A DNA stretch of 64,000 bases from Ghiorsea sp. Lineage in GTDB: Bacteria; Pseudomonadota; Zetaproteobacteria; Mariprofundales; Mariprofundaceae. The stretch's first letter is position 1. Every line of letters starts with the position of its first letter. The translations under genes were made by a program, and so were the position numbers. Below the pieces are notes generated by a model. The model saw only the letters and a program-made list of their open reading frames with translations, made no database searches and was not told where the DNA came from. This document shows positions 1 through 9,792 of the stretch, in pieces. The stretch covers positions 1-64,000 of the forward strand of contig JAUZSH010000044.1 in NCBI GenBank assembly GCA_030949605.1, written 5' to 3'.

Positions 1-242
1 ATTATAGTTTCACTGTTCAGATAGTATTATAGTTTACTATTCAGATAGTATTATAGTTTACTATTCAGATAGTATTATAGTTTACTGTTCAGATAGTATT
101 ATAGTTTACTATTCAGATAGTATTATAGTTTACTATTCAGATAGTATTATAGTTTACTATTCAGATAGTATTATAGTTTACTATTCAGATAGTATTATAG
201 TTTACTATTCAGATAGTATTATAGTTTACTATTCCAGATAGT
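1..242. repeat. 24-bp tandem repeat, about 10 copies
   Basis: Ten head-to-tail copies of a 24-bp AT-rich unit that begins ATTATAGTTT and ends TTCAGATAGT. Internal copies are nearly identical. The first and last copies each carry one extra C, making them 25 bp. The array touches the left window edge, so it may extend further. No coding frame is evident. Iterons of this period are usually 18-22 bp, so an origin role is possible but unsupported. Confidence 0.9.
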
Positions 243-363
243 ATCTGTAGTTTTAAGAGAGTCCAGTATCATGAGGTCCAAATAAAACCAGTGTTTAAAC
301 CATTTAACAAGTGGCTGGTGCACATCGAGAGTGAAATCCCAATGTCGCATAATAGACCATATG

Positions 364-637
364 TCTTACATTGAGCGGGTATGTTTTATCGTTTTCTTGG
401 TTATTTTATCCTTATAAATCAATGAGATAAGGATATACATCACGATTCTGATTACCCTGCGAATTTCAATCTACAACCAACTTAAGCAAAAAGTTGAAAA
501 TCGATACCGTAATTTTCATTAAATGGCTAAATGATTCGGTCATAAAAGGCTATTTTTATTCAATATGATGAGAACAAACATCATCCGACATCAATTTTAA
601 ATCATTTTTTAAAAAAAGATACCCGCTCAATGTAAGA
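364..637. mobile_element. MITE-like element, 19-bp terminal inverted repeats
   Basis: The left end TCTTACATTGAGCGGGTAT (364-382) is repeated in inverted orientation at 619-637. The 4-bp direct repeat TATG flanks it at 360-363 and 638-641, as expected of a target-site duplication. The 274-bp interior is AT-rich and holds no convincing gene. This is a non-autonomous element; its transposase family is not identified. Confidence 0.75.
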
Positions 638-663
638 TATGTTACTTTTTAAAAATAATATAA

Positions 664-867
664 CACTACTGTCCGACGAAAGTTCGAGGCTTTATTTCCA
701 ACTTTTATGCTGCAAAAGTTTCCTTTGCGGCACGATGTTATGAGACAAGAAATAATATTTCCATCATTCCCGAGAAGGCATGGGGCGGTAATCCATTGTT
801 TGCAAGGTTTTCTGGATGCCCGATCAAGTCGAGTATGACGATATGTGATTTTCATCGGACAGTAGTG
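664..867. mobile_element. MITE-like element with CACTACTGTCCG ends
   Basis: CACTACTGTCCGACGAAA at 664-681 matches, with one mismatch, the inverse of the sequence ending at 867. The 204-bp interior has a 68-codon minus-strand frame that I take to be incidental. An 8-bp direct repeat AATATAAC lies close to both ends (657-664 and 870-877) but does not abut them symmetrically, so the target duplication is uncertain. The ends resemble those of some IS4-group elements from memory. Confidence 0.6.
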
Positions 868-907
868 ACAATATAACTATCTAATTAATATAACTAAGTA
901 CGATTTA

Positions 908-962
908 CAATACCTTCGCCAAGATTCAGCGCGAAACGCGCTGAATCTTGGCGAAGGTATTG
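908..962. repeat. Perfect 26-bp-arm palindrome made of two MITE ends head to head
   Basis: Two 26-bp arms (908-933 and 937-962) are exact inverses around a 3-nt AAA loop. Each arm is the left end (starting CAATACCTTCGCCAAG) of the MITE family found complete at 27287-27448 and 30137-30330 and partial at 32085-32122. It would form a strong hairpin in RNA or DNA. It is probably the remnant of a MITE reduced to two opposed ends. Confidence 0.8.
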
Positions 963-1113
963 CTCCTTACACCCTTATTTTTTAAATGTTAAATGTGGAT
1001 GAAGCATTTAACGATTATATTGAGGGACGTGTGTTAACATGCCCACCTCTTCAGCAACTTGTATGACCCTCAAGAGGCGACACAGGACTCCAACAATACC
1101 GTGTATGAAATCT

Positions 1114-1308
1114 CTACCACACATCATCCAAATTAATATTCACATCATCAGTCAATACATCTGCTACCTTACCTGCCAGTTCTGCACTACCACCGAAGGT
1201 TTCTCCGATTGTTGTAAAAACATCATCATATGTACTTCCACCTACAGTCACGCTGATGTCACTCACCGTATCTGCAACAATATCTCCTAATCCACTGAAC
1301 CAACTCAT
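1114..1308 (-). CDS. Small 64-aa protein downstream of GTPase genes
   Basis: A 64-residue frame starting MSWFSGLGDIV and ending DDVW. The start is supported by an excellent Shine-Dalgarno sequence (AAGGAGATCG) just upstream; a longer in-frame extension lacks one. The protein is acidic and rich in Gly, Val, Asp and Thr, with alternating hydrophobic residues that suggest an amphipathic helix, and has no Cys. It follows two GTPase genes on the same strand and may act with them. I do not recognise the family. Confidence 0.6.
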   Translation of the reverse strand: MSWFSGLGDIVADTVSDISVTVGGSTYDDVFTTIGETFGGSAELAGKVADVLTDDVNINLDDVW

Positions 1309-1379
1309 AATCGATCTCCTTTTAATTTGAATCATTAACAAACACGTCTGGACAATTTCATAATTTACTCCTGAATGTT

Positions 1380-2073
1380 TCATAGTATTAAGTCTCTTTT
1401 TTTAGTTGGCATATTATCAATTAATAAATTGAGTAAAACATCAATATTATATCCATGTTCGGCTGAATAATAGATTGGTCTTATAATGCTAACACCTGTT
1501 GCTTCTTTTACTCTGTTTTGAATGGAATCTACTTGAGCCTCTAAAAAATCTTTCAATTTCTTCATAGGTTTATGATGATCATGATCCCAATATCGACCTT
1601 TTCATTGCCATGTCAGCTTGATTGACAGCAATAAGCACTCTTTTTTCTGAAAATTAGGGATAATAACTTCATTCAATAATTTATAGTTTGTTCCCATATC
1701 CCTATTGGAACCTTCAATAATCACTAAAACCATATCTATGAAGCCATATTTTTTATCATTTACGCTGTAATCTTTATAAAGTAATTGAATGATATTTTTA
1801 GCGTGTTCACGATCTTGCTTCTATACCATCTCCAAGACCTGGCGTATCCCACAAGCGGAAAGAATGATTTAAACTGTAGCTTGTTAAAGTCATCGTTTCT
1901 GGATCAACGCCTTTTCCAACTGTTGCAACTTCTTTTTGAAAAATACTATTTAAAGTCGTTGATTTTCCAGATCCAGTCACACCAGTAACCATAATATCTA
2001 ATGGGTTAATTCCGATGATATTTAATTTACGGTCTAAATCAGACGTTCTATAAGTCTTGAACATTGTTACCAT
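1380..2073 (-). pseudogene. Second YfjP/YeeP-like GTPase, frameshifted
   Basis: Three frames together encode a homologue of the GTPase just upstream. The N-terminal part has a P-loop (GVTGSGKST) and the G3 motif WDTPGLGDG. The middle part, in another frame, carries IEGSNRDMGTNYKLLNE. The C-terminal part carries KEATGVSIIRPIYYSAEHG. The start codon overlaps the stop of the upstream GTPase gene (around 2067-2073), indicating translational coupling of the intact ancestor. At least three single-base shifts break the frame near 1570, 1640 and 1800. The intact product would have bound GTP, probably in the 50S-associated GTPase group named after E. coli YfjP, YeeP and YkfA. Confidence 0.65.
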
Positions 2074-3073
2074 AAACTTTTAAGGAGATTGAATGCGCCA
2101 CTGACTATAGATTTCACTACCCCAACACCAGCTCCTACAACTTTCCCAAGAGCTTTCCCTGTGCTTCCCATGCCAAATATTTCACCTAATTCTTGCCCTA
2201 TTTCACCACCAGCTTGAGATGCTTCTACTATTGTTTCGACGAATGATTTCTGAATTTCAGCAGTATAATCTTTGATTTCATCGCTATCTTCCCACATCTC
2301 TTTATTATCTGAAGTGCTATTGACATAGGCCAACCGTTTTTCTGATGGCGTGTTTTTCACGATAAAATAGAGTAATTTAGATAAATTATAAGGTCTCTGA
2401 GCTTCATCACCATCTTTAAAACCTGCCGAGTAATAAATAGGCTCTATATTCACACCTGTTGCTTCTTGTACTCTATGTTTCACAGATTTAACTTTTTCTT
2501 CTAAAAATGCGACCAGCTTAGGTTCTGGTTTATTTGTCTCGAAATCCCAGTACCTACCTTTCATCGCTACATCAGCTTGGTTAATAGCCACTAAAACTCT
2601 ATCTTTGGCATTTTCACCAAGGTTCGGGATAATGACAGAATTAATTAATTCGTAAGATGTACCTAGATCTCGACTGCCCCCATCAAGAATAATTAACACC
2701 AAATCAATGAGTGGGTTATTATTTTCATCTAGCTCATTAAGTTTTGAAATAATTCCCTTTGAATGTTCTATATCTTTTTCTTTTCCATCACCTAAACCAG
2801 GGCTATCCCATAGAATTAAATTATCCAGATCATACTTTTTAATATCCATTGTTTCAGGGTCTACACCAATGCCCACTTTTAGCAACATCCACATTAAACA
2901 TTGCATTTATTGTTGAACTTTTACCACATCCAGTAGCCCCCGTTATCATGATGTTCACTTTTTTATTCTTTAAATTCAAGATATTTTCAAAAAGGTTTTT
3001 CTTTGTGATATCATCCAAATCTGATGAATTGACATCATTTTCCATAATCTTTAAAGATATTATTTTCTTTCAT
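2067..3073 (-). pseudogene. YfjP/YeeP-like GTPase, frameshifted
   Basis: About 330 residues can be followed across frames. Motifs are the P-loop GATGCGKSST, the G3 motif WDSPGLGDG, a G4-like segment VAINQADVAMKGRYWD, and a Gly-rich hydrophobic C-terminus (GKVVGAGVGVVKSIVSG) that could contact a membrane. The best start is at 3073, behind AGGAGAACAATT. The frame then needs one indel near 3045 and another near 2880, where an A-run (AAAA for expected AAA) splits the P-loop half from the rest. Both are homopolymer sites, so sequencing error is possible. The family comprises prophage-associated GTPases (YfjP, YeeP, YkfA) of unclear function. Confidence 0.7.
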
Positions 3074-3132
3074 AATTGTTCTCCTACGCTTTAATTATTC
3101 TACAATAAAGATGAATATTCTTTGTGAACGAA

Positions 3133-3280
3133 GCGAATAGTCTGCTTTATTTAACTTTGTTCGTGGTTCACAAGCTTGTGAATGAATATTAATCGCTACC
3201 TGTAAAGATTTTTCTCCATTGCCTAGTGGGGCGAATAGTCTGCTTTATTTAACTTTTGTTCGTGGTTCACAAGCTTGTGA
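3133..3280. repeat. Direct repeat of about 49 bp, two copies, with a palindrome
   Basis: The segment beginning GCGAATAGTCTGC and ending in the palindrome CACAAGCTTGTG is present at 3133-3181 and again at 3231-3280, with one extra T in the second copy. It lies directly upstream of the CRISPR-associated operon. The 12-bp palindrome recurs once more near 17579, just past the CRISPR array. It may be regulatory or a relic of element ends. Confidence 0.7.
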
Positions 3281-3318
3281 TATCTCGATATACGCTTTTT
3301 TTCTGGTAGGATTCGCAC

Positions 3319-4447
3319 ATGAAAAAAATACTTTTAGCCGTTACCGGTATGTCTCCACAAATCATCACTGAATTAGTGTATGCGCTTGCAGTGAAAAAAG
3401 AACCAGTATTCATTCCCGATGAAATACATATTATTACGACAAGTGAAGGATCGGATCGCCTTCGATTGATGCTGTTATCTAAAGACCCTGGCTGGTTTTA
3501 TCGGCTATGTAAGGATTATAACCTTCCAGACATTAACTTTTCTGAAGATCATATCCATGTATTGAAAGATGCACACGGGGATCCCATGAATGATATTATC
3601 ACGCCGGAAGATAATGAAGCTGCTGCTGATCATATTCTGGATATTGTTCGATCGTTTACCAATGATGACCATTGTATATTGCATGCATCCATCGCTGGGG
3701 GACGAAAAACCATGGGGTTTTACCTTGGCTACGCGCTCTCACTTTATGGCCGCACCACCGATGAACTTTCTCATGTATTAGTGTCTGAAGGTTACAGAGT
3801 CACTTCCTGATTTTTTCTATCCGACACCGTATGAGAAAATCATTCATAATCGCGCTGGCAAGCCGTTGGATTCGAGAAATGCGAAAGTTTGGCTGGCAAA
3901 AATTGGCTTTGTGCCCATGCGCCATGGTATCCCTAAAGCACTCCAGGAAGGAAAGACAAAGTACAGCGATACTGTGAATGCAGTTACCCAATGCTTTTCC
4001 GATCTTAATGTTATTGTTGATACCTAATAAACGACTTATTTGTGCACATGGAGAGGTTAAGTTGTCTGCGCAACTATTCGCGTTTTATACCATGTTTGCT
4101 CATCGTCGGCAGCAGGGTTTGTCAGCGATTCTGTGTCCAGTTGATTCTGGGGATGGAGATCTTGAGCTTGCTCAGGAATTTATGCTTCAATATAAAGCGC
4201 GATCTTGGTTTTGTTCAAGATGGAAATGAACGAACATTCAAGACCTTTACAGGCAGTAATAAGATAGATGCTAAGGTGATCTATGGGATGAAAAAAGCAT
4301 ATTTCTCAGAGGGTTAAATCACGCTGCAATAAAGCTATTAGAGGGGCTATCTCTTGAGAAATCACCCTTACGAAATTGTAGGTGTAGGGACGGCCTATGC
4401 GCTACTGTCTTGAGGGATTAGCAGCTCACCATATTGAAATCAAATAA
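3319..4447 (+). pseudogene. csm6: NE0113/Csm6-type CARF protein, multiply frameshifted
   Basis: The first 160 residues (MKKILLAVTGMSPQ ... SIAGGRKTMGFYLGYALSLYGR) match the NE0113 family of type III CRISPR proteins (TIGR02584/PF09623), annotated as Csm6 ring nuclease. The N-terminal CARF fold would bind cyclic oligoadenylate. The rest follows in other frames: FFYPTPYEKIIHNRAGKPLD, then GEVKLSAQLFAFYTMFAHRR, then SPYEIVGVG and EGLAAHHIEIK before the stop at 4447. At least five single-base shifts occur (near 3790, 4020, 4200, 4310 and 4410). It heads the cas operon, with GGTAGGAT before the ATG. The product is probably inactive unless the shifts are sequencing errors. Confidence 0.8.
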
Positions 4448-4523
4448 TGTATGCGTGTCTTTTTATTATCATGATCAGTGAGAGATGAATTGGATACCAT
4501 TTAAGGAAACTGGAGGAGTTACT

Positions 4524-5478
4524 GTGAACACGATTGAAGCGACTTACCGTATTGTAACACCAATGTTTATCGGAGGGGCAGAAGGAAAACCAGATGATGG
4601 TATTAGACCGCCATCATTCAAAGGCGCATTGCGCTTCTGGTGGCGTGCACTGAACTGGACCAAAGTATATAATATAGCTGACCTGCATAAAAAGGAAGCA
4701 GAACTGTTTGGTTCTGCTGCAAAAATGAATGATGGAAAGCAGACCGGAGGACAGGGTGTATTTCTTTTAAGTATAAAAGAGCTTGGGGTTAGTAAGCCTA
4801 TGAATGACTGGCCAAAGGCAAATACGGGGGCAGGTTATCTTGCTTATGGCATCCTTGAAAGCAAGGGGGAGAACGGGGCGTACCGATTCCCCATAAAATA
4901 GGTTTAGAAGAAAACCTTAAATTTACAGTTACCATTAAATTTCACCGACGAGCTACTGAAGATCAAATTCAATCTGTGCGCGAGGCTCTTGGTCTCATGG
5001 GTTTATTGGGTGGTCTTGGCAGTCGAAGCCGTCGTGGCCTTGGTTCCATATCAATGGAGGAAGGTGGGCAACTTATGAGTTTGGATTGTTATCAGGATAA
5101 ACTATATTATTTATTTGATACAGAGACCCAAAGGATATGGCGACATTTACAGCTTTCAATAAAGAGTGTTCATACAATATTTTAAGACCAACAAACGATC
5201 CGAGAAAATCATTGGGGAATGCTGGGCAAAAATATAAAGACTTTCGGAGTTCCATCAATAAAAATTGGCGTGAACGTGTTTCATTTGGTCTGCCTTTGCA
5301 GAAGGTAGATGAAAGAAATCGTCGATCAAGTCCATTGTTCTTCCATGTTCAGGCATTAGCAGATAATCAATTTATTACTGTGGTGTTTCACCTTCCTGCT
5401 AGTCAATTCCATCACGATAAGAAGTATCAGCATATCAATTTTAATGCTGTAAGACAGTTTGTTGGAGAGTTAGCATGA
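4524..5478 (+). pseudogene. cmr1: Cmr1 RAMP subunit, frameshifted
   Basis: A GTG start at 4524 follows a strong TGGAGGAG Shine-Dalgarno. The N-terminus ATYRIVTPMFIGG followed by RPPSFKGALRFWWRAL is diagnostic of Cmr1 (TIGR01894), the RAMP that caps the type III-B backbone near the 3' end of the crRNA. The glycine-rich stretch LLGGLGSRSRRGLGS sits in a second frame (from 4976) and the C-terminal third in a third frame (from 5137). At least two indels occur, near 4885 and 5140. The final codons overlap cmr2 by four bases (ATGA), as in an intact operon. Confidence 0.85.
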
Positions 5479-7429
5479 GTAAAGCATACCTCCACTTCAC
5501 CCTTGGCCCTGTTCAAGGCTTCGTTTCTCAAGCGCGGCGCACGCGTGATTTCTGGGCGGGTTCATTTTTACTCTCTTGGTTGACGGCGAATGCGATGAAG
5601 GCTGTTCAGGATGCTGGTGGTACGATTGTGATGCCTTCAGTGGATGGCGATGAACTATTGCTACGCGTGAAAGCGAAAAGAGGACAAGGCCCAACCATTG
5701 GTTCGCTGCCGAACAATTTTATAGCGCAAGTTCCTGTTGATTTTGATGGCAATGTAGCTGTTGATGCTGTTCAGCAGGCATGGAAAAGTCTTGCCGATCA
5801 CGTGTGGATAGGGGATCACTTAAAAGAAGCTGGTGTAAACCCTGCCTTATGGGATCAGCAAATTGAGCACTTTTGGGACATGGCGTGGGTGATTGCCGAT
5901 TCAGAGGATGCAGGCGTACTGGCGCAGCGTAAAAATTGGCGTTCCTATATGCCACCTGAATCGCTGGGTGATAAATGTACGATGATGGGTGAGTGGCAGG
6001 AATTGTCAGACGCTACCCGACCGAACCCGACGACAACAACAGAAAGTTTTGGCGTAAGATCATCCAAGTAAAAGGGCTTGATTTGCGTGAAAATGAGCGA
6101 CTTTGTGCGATTGCCTATGTGAAGCGGCGTTTTGTTCATGTCTGGAGCGAGTTAGAAAATCACGAGGGTTGGGTTCTGAGCAGCAATGTTCCTTCTGTTT
6201 CCTATATGGCCGCCGTGCATTGGCTGGAACAGTTGATCGATGCAGAGCCGAATACATCTACAGTTGATGCGTTTTGCAAGTTGGCTAATGAGGGCGAACG
6301 ATTAACACGAATCAACTGTATTTCAGAGGCATTAAGGTCTCATCATTCTGTCCCTAAGGCGCTTGCTGATGTAGATGGTCGTTTGCTCTTTGATAGTGAA
6401 CTGGATTCCCTAAGCAAAGGTAAAGAAGATAAACAGGGTGAGATTTCAGTGCAAAAAGCTAAGAATTTGAAGCAAGCCAAACATGCTATGCTTGCTTCAG
6501 TTGAAGAGTTTGATGCGCCTCTTTCTCCTTTTTACGCCATTCTGATGATGGATGGTGATTCGTTGGGTGAAACAAAGAAAGCACTGGCAGACGCAGGGGA
6601 AAGCCCAACAGCACTATCCAAGGCATTGGGAGCATTCACCAAAGCAGTCCCAAATGTAGTCAAAAAGCACAATGGATTCCTGATTTATGCTGGCGGTGAT
6701 GATGTGTTGGCAATATTGCCGTTGGAAGATGCTTTGCCCTGTGCCGCAGCTTGTCGCGTTGCCTATCAAGATGTATTCAAAGGTAAATTGCCTGATGGTA
6801 CGCAGGCAACCATTTCTGCCGCCATTGAATATGTTCACATGAAGTTGCCACTCACCATGATTCTAAAAGATATTCATCATTTATTGGATGATGTTGCCAA
6901 AGATCAAACGGGCAGAGATGCGCTGGCATGTCGCACATGGAAACCGGGTGGTTTACAGCAAACATGGTCTGTGCCTTGGGAGATTCCAGAAGAAAGGCAT
7001 GGCGGTACGCTGGTCGCATCAGCATTAGCAACAGATATGATTGATTTAATACACGAAATGGAGATGCGGGCCGAAAAGAAAAGTGATGTGGGCTATAGTT
7101 CAAAAGTCCTCTATGGCTTTCGTGAAGTGTTGAGCATCGTGATGCCAGATCATTTTCCAGATACGCCAGAAGCCGTTGCACAACTGCGCAAAGAACTCGA
7201 AGGTATCCCCTTGGATAAGCTGCTTGAAACATCTTATTTGAACAGTGGTTTACTCGATGGATGGGATGATAAAACCGAAGGTAAGAGTAAACAAACCTAT
7301 GTGGCAGAGCAGATCAATAAATTAATGCCGTTACTCCGCATCTATCATGGGAAAGCGTGGACGGGTCTTTATAGCAGCGATGGCGCTTTGCTTTTGCGCT
7401 TTTTGGCACAGAAGGGAGTGGAACGATGA
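5475..7429 (+). pseudogene. cmr2: Cas10/Cmr2 cyclase subunit, one frameshift
   Basis: Large subunit of the type III-B effector, about 650 residues. It starts MSKAYLHFTLGPVQGFVSQARRT, the usual Cmr2 opening after the point where an HD domain would sit, so there is no HD DNase. The second palm domain has MMDGDSLG near 6545 and the catalytic GGDD at 6692-6703, so it should make cyclic oligoadenylate from ATP on target-RNA binding. One frameshift near 6010-6030 (between ELSDATRP and PTEPDDNNRKFW) splits the gene; the remainder is intact. The start overlaps the cmr1 stop and the end overlaps the cmr3 start by ATGA. Confidence 0.92.
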
Positions 7430-8482
7430 AAGTATGGCATTTCAAACCATTGGATTCTTGTTTTTTCCGTGGCGCTAAATCCTTTAACCAAGGTGAAGGC
7501 GGATTTCTGGACTCACAATTTCCACCCACAGCACAAACGCTGGCAGGCGTGATTCGATCCACGATTGCTGAAGCCAAAGGTGTGCATTGGGGTTTGCTTC
7601 GCAAGGGCGAACAGCCTGATATCGCATCGCTGATTGGAAAAAATAGTGATGATGCAGGCGCGTTAACATTTGCAGGGCCTTATCTGTATAAAGCGGGTAA
7701 ACGCCTTTATCCCGTGCCATTGCATCTGTTATATAGTGAAAAGCAACAGCAATGGACGCGCTTGCAGCCATCGGAAACGAGCTATGTCACAGATATGGGA
7801 AAACGGACATTGCCTGTGCCTGTATCGAGCATTGAAGCAGCCAAGCCAGTAGAGAAAGCATGGCTGGATGCGGCCAGTATGCAAAAAGTTCTTCAGGGCG
7901 GTGTACCCGATGGGTTAATGAAAGAAGCATCGCTCTTTTCTGGCGAAGCACGCGTTGGCATTAATCGGGATAATGAAACCAAACAGGTGGAAAAGGGCTT
8001 GCTTTATTTCACCCGTCATATCCGCTTACACGAGGATGTAAGTATCGGTATGGCAGTTGATGGTGCTGATGATATTTCACCTGCAAGCATGGTGCGCTTG
8101 GGCGGTGAGTCTCGGATGGCCCATTTAACGATTGAGGATTGTAGTGATACATCACTGGCGTTGGAGAATAGAAGTGATGTGACTCGGTTGGTCTTGGTAT
8201 TGATAACCCATGCTGATTTTGGTGGTAAAAGTGTGGCCTGACATTGACGGAATGCGTGTTGTTTCCGCATGTATTGGTAAGGCTGTACGTGAAGGTGGTT
8301 GGGACTATAAAAAGAGAGCACCTAAACCACTTAAATCGCTGGTTCCAGCAGGCAGCAGTTATTTTGTTGAGTTTGAAACAGTGAACGATGTAACGAAGTT
8401 TTTAACACAAAAACATATTGGCGAGCGCACAGCCTTTGGTTATGGTGAAGTGGCTGTGGGATTTTGGAGTGAGGGGAAATGA
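7426..8482 (+). pseudogene. cmr3: Cmr3 RAMP subunit, one frameshift
   Basis: The N-terminus WHFKPLDSCFFRGAKSFNQG followed by SQFPPTAQTLAGVIRS fits Cmr3 (Cas5 group), which binds the crRNA 5' handle next to Cas10. The C-terminal motif RTAFGYGEVAVGFW carries the RAMP glycine-rich loop. A single indel near 8230 moves the last 80 residues into another frame (VSACIGKAVREGGWDYK onward). The gene is flanked by 4-bp start/stop overlaps with cmr2 and cmr4. About 350 residues, normal for the family. Confidence 0.87.
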
Positions 8483-8484
8483 CG

Positions 8485-9294
8485 ATGAAACAAACTATTC
8501 TTGGACTACGCGCAGAGACATCGATTCATGCGGGCACAGGTCAGAACTCGGGCATCATAGATATGCCCATTCAACGCGAAGCACACACAAATTATCCCTG
8601 CATCTTTGGATCGGCAGTGAAAGGAGCGTTTCGTGCCCATGCGGAGATTCGCGCGGCTTGGGGTAAGGGTGGAAAAACAAAAAAGGTCTTCGGCTCTGCT
8701 GACCAAGATGGCAATGCTTCACCAATAGCGATGACAGATGCCCGATTATTGTTGTTGCCTGTGCGCTCGCTTACAGGGCATTTTAAGCTGGTTACCTGCC
8801 CTGCAATTTTAAAACGCCTCCAAGGTGATATGCTCATGATGGGCATGAAAGTCGGTTGGTCAGTGCCGGTAGTAGAAGCACAGCAGGTGTGTAGCGGTAG
8901 TGAAGGCGATATCTTTCTTGAGGAATTTAAGTTTCAGCAAGTGAACACTGATTTGAGTGCCATCATTGCAAGCATTGAAAGCTTCGGCGTTGAAAATATT
9001 GATGCACAGTTTCTCATTATGGACAATGATGATTTCGCTTGGTTTGCCAAAAATGCAACCGCTGTCACACCCCATATCGCCATTGATAGTGAAACAAAAA
9101 TAGTTAAAACAGGTGCGCTTTGGTATGAAGAAACACTGCCTTCCGATGCACTGCTCTACACCATGCTGATGGGTAAAAAATATTTTGTAGATCAAGTTAT
9201 TGATATGTTTAAGGATAAACCTTTTGTGCAAATTGGCGGCAATGAAACCGTAGGCATGGGCTGGTGCAAGGTGCGGGAGGTCTCCCATGTCTAA
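8485..9294 (+). CDS. cmr4: Cmr4 RAMP backbone subunit (target RNA cleavage)
   Basis: Intact Cas7-type subunit of about 270 residues that would form the repeating backbone of the Cmr filament and cut target RNA at 6-nt intervals. ETSIHAGTGQNSGIIDMPIQ places the conserved catalytic-loop aspartate in IID, followed by IFGSAVKGAFRA. The C-terminal GGNETVGMGWC is the RAMP glycine-rich loop. An ATG at 8479 overlaps the cmr3 stop, but the ATG at 8485 has better spacing from GAGGGG. It is the only cmr gene in this operon with no frameshift. Confidence 0.93.
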   Translation: MKQTILGLRAETSIHAGTGQNSGIIDMPIQREAHTNYPCIFGSAVKGAFRAHAEIRAAWGKGGKTKKVFGSADQDGNASPIAMTDARLLLLPVRSLTGHFKLVTCPAILKRLQGDMLMMGMKVGWSVPVVEAQQVCSGSEGDIFLEEFKFQQVNTDLSAIIASIESFGVENIDAQFLIMDNDDFAWFAKNATAVTPHIAIDSETKIVKTGALWYEETLPSDALLYTMLMGKKYFVDQVIDMFKDKPFVQIGGNETVGMGWCKVREVSHV

Positions 9295-9792
9295 AAAAGA
9301 CGCCGCAACAAACCACAGCAACCCCATCAAAATAATAAGCAGGTAGGTTCTCAACCCGTTACAGAAAACGACGTTGCAACCATCAACATCTCAGCGTGGT
9401 CAGATGGTTCAGACCATCGCCCAAGAGCGCGCCAAACATGCACTGAAAGCAGTACGGGAATGGGCGAATAAAAGTGAAGCAGACCAAAAAGAACTTAAAT
9501 CCTATGCCTGTAGTTTTCCTGCGATGATTTTAATGTCTGGTTTTGGTCAGGCTTGTGCATTTTATCATTCCAAGGGTGGTAGCCACCAAATTCAATTTAA
9601 GGTGTTGCCGCTTGGCTGGAGAAGCAACAAATCTATGGCTCTGATGATTTGATGTTGGAAATTACAGCATGTGATGCCAATCGCTATCAGCTAGCGCAAG
9701 CGGAAGCCATTGCATATTTGGATTGGGTAAAGAAATTTGCTAAAGCCTATTTGGGCGAAAAGGGAGATAATGATGAACCTTCCTCTTTATAA
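9287..9792 (+). pseudogene. cmr5: Cmr5 small subunit, frameshifted
   Basis: The ATG at 9287 overlaps the end of cmr4. Helical segments IAQERAKHALKAVREW, SYACSFPAMILMSGFGQACAF and EAIAYLDWVKKFAKAYLGEK are characteristic of Cmr5 (TIGR01881), the small helical subunit of the Cmr filament. The first 20 codons, the middle and the end are in different frames, so there are at least two indels (near 9345 and 9605). The stop at 9792 lies inside cmr6, consistent with a coupled operon. Confidence 0.82.

Noticed and set aside
1-242. CRISPR array in the 24-bp repeats
   Set aside because: The units abut with no spacers, so it is a simple tandem repeat.
649-855. 68-codon minus-strand frame
   Set aside because: It lies almost wholly within the inverted-repeat element at 664-867, has no ribosome binding site and matches no family I know.
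3978-4317. Separate small gene after the Csm6 N-terminal part
   Set aside because: Its residues (GEVKLSAQLFAFYTMFAHRR) fit as the C-terminal part of the same NE0113-type protein after a frameshift.
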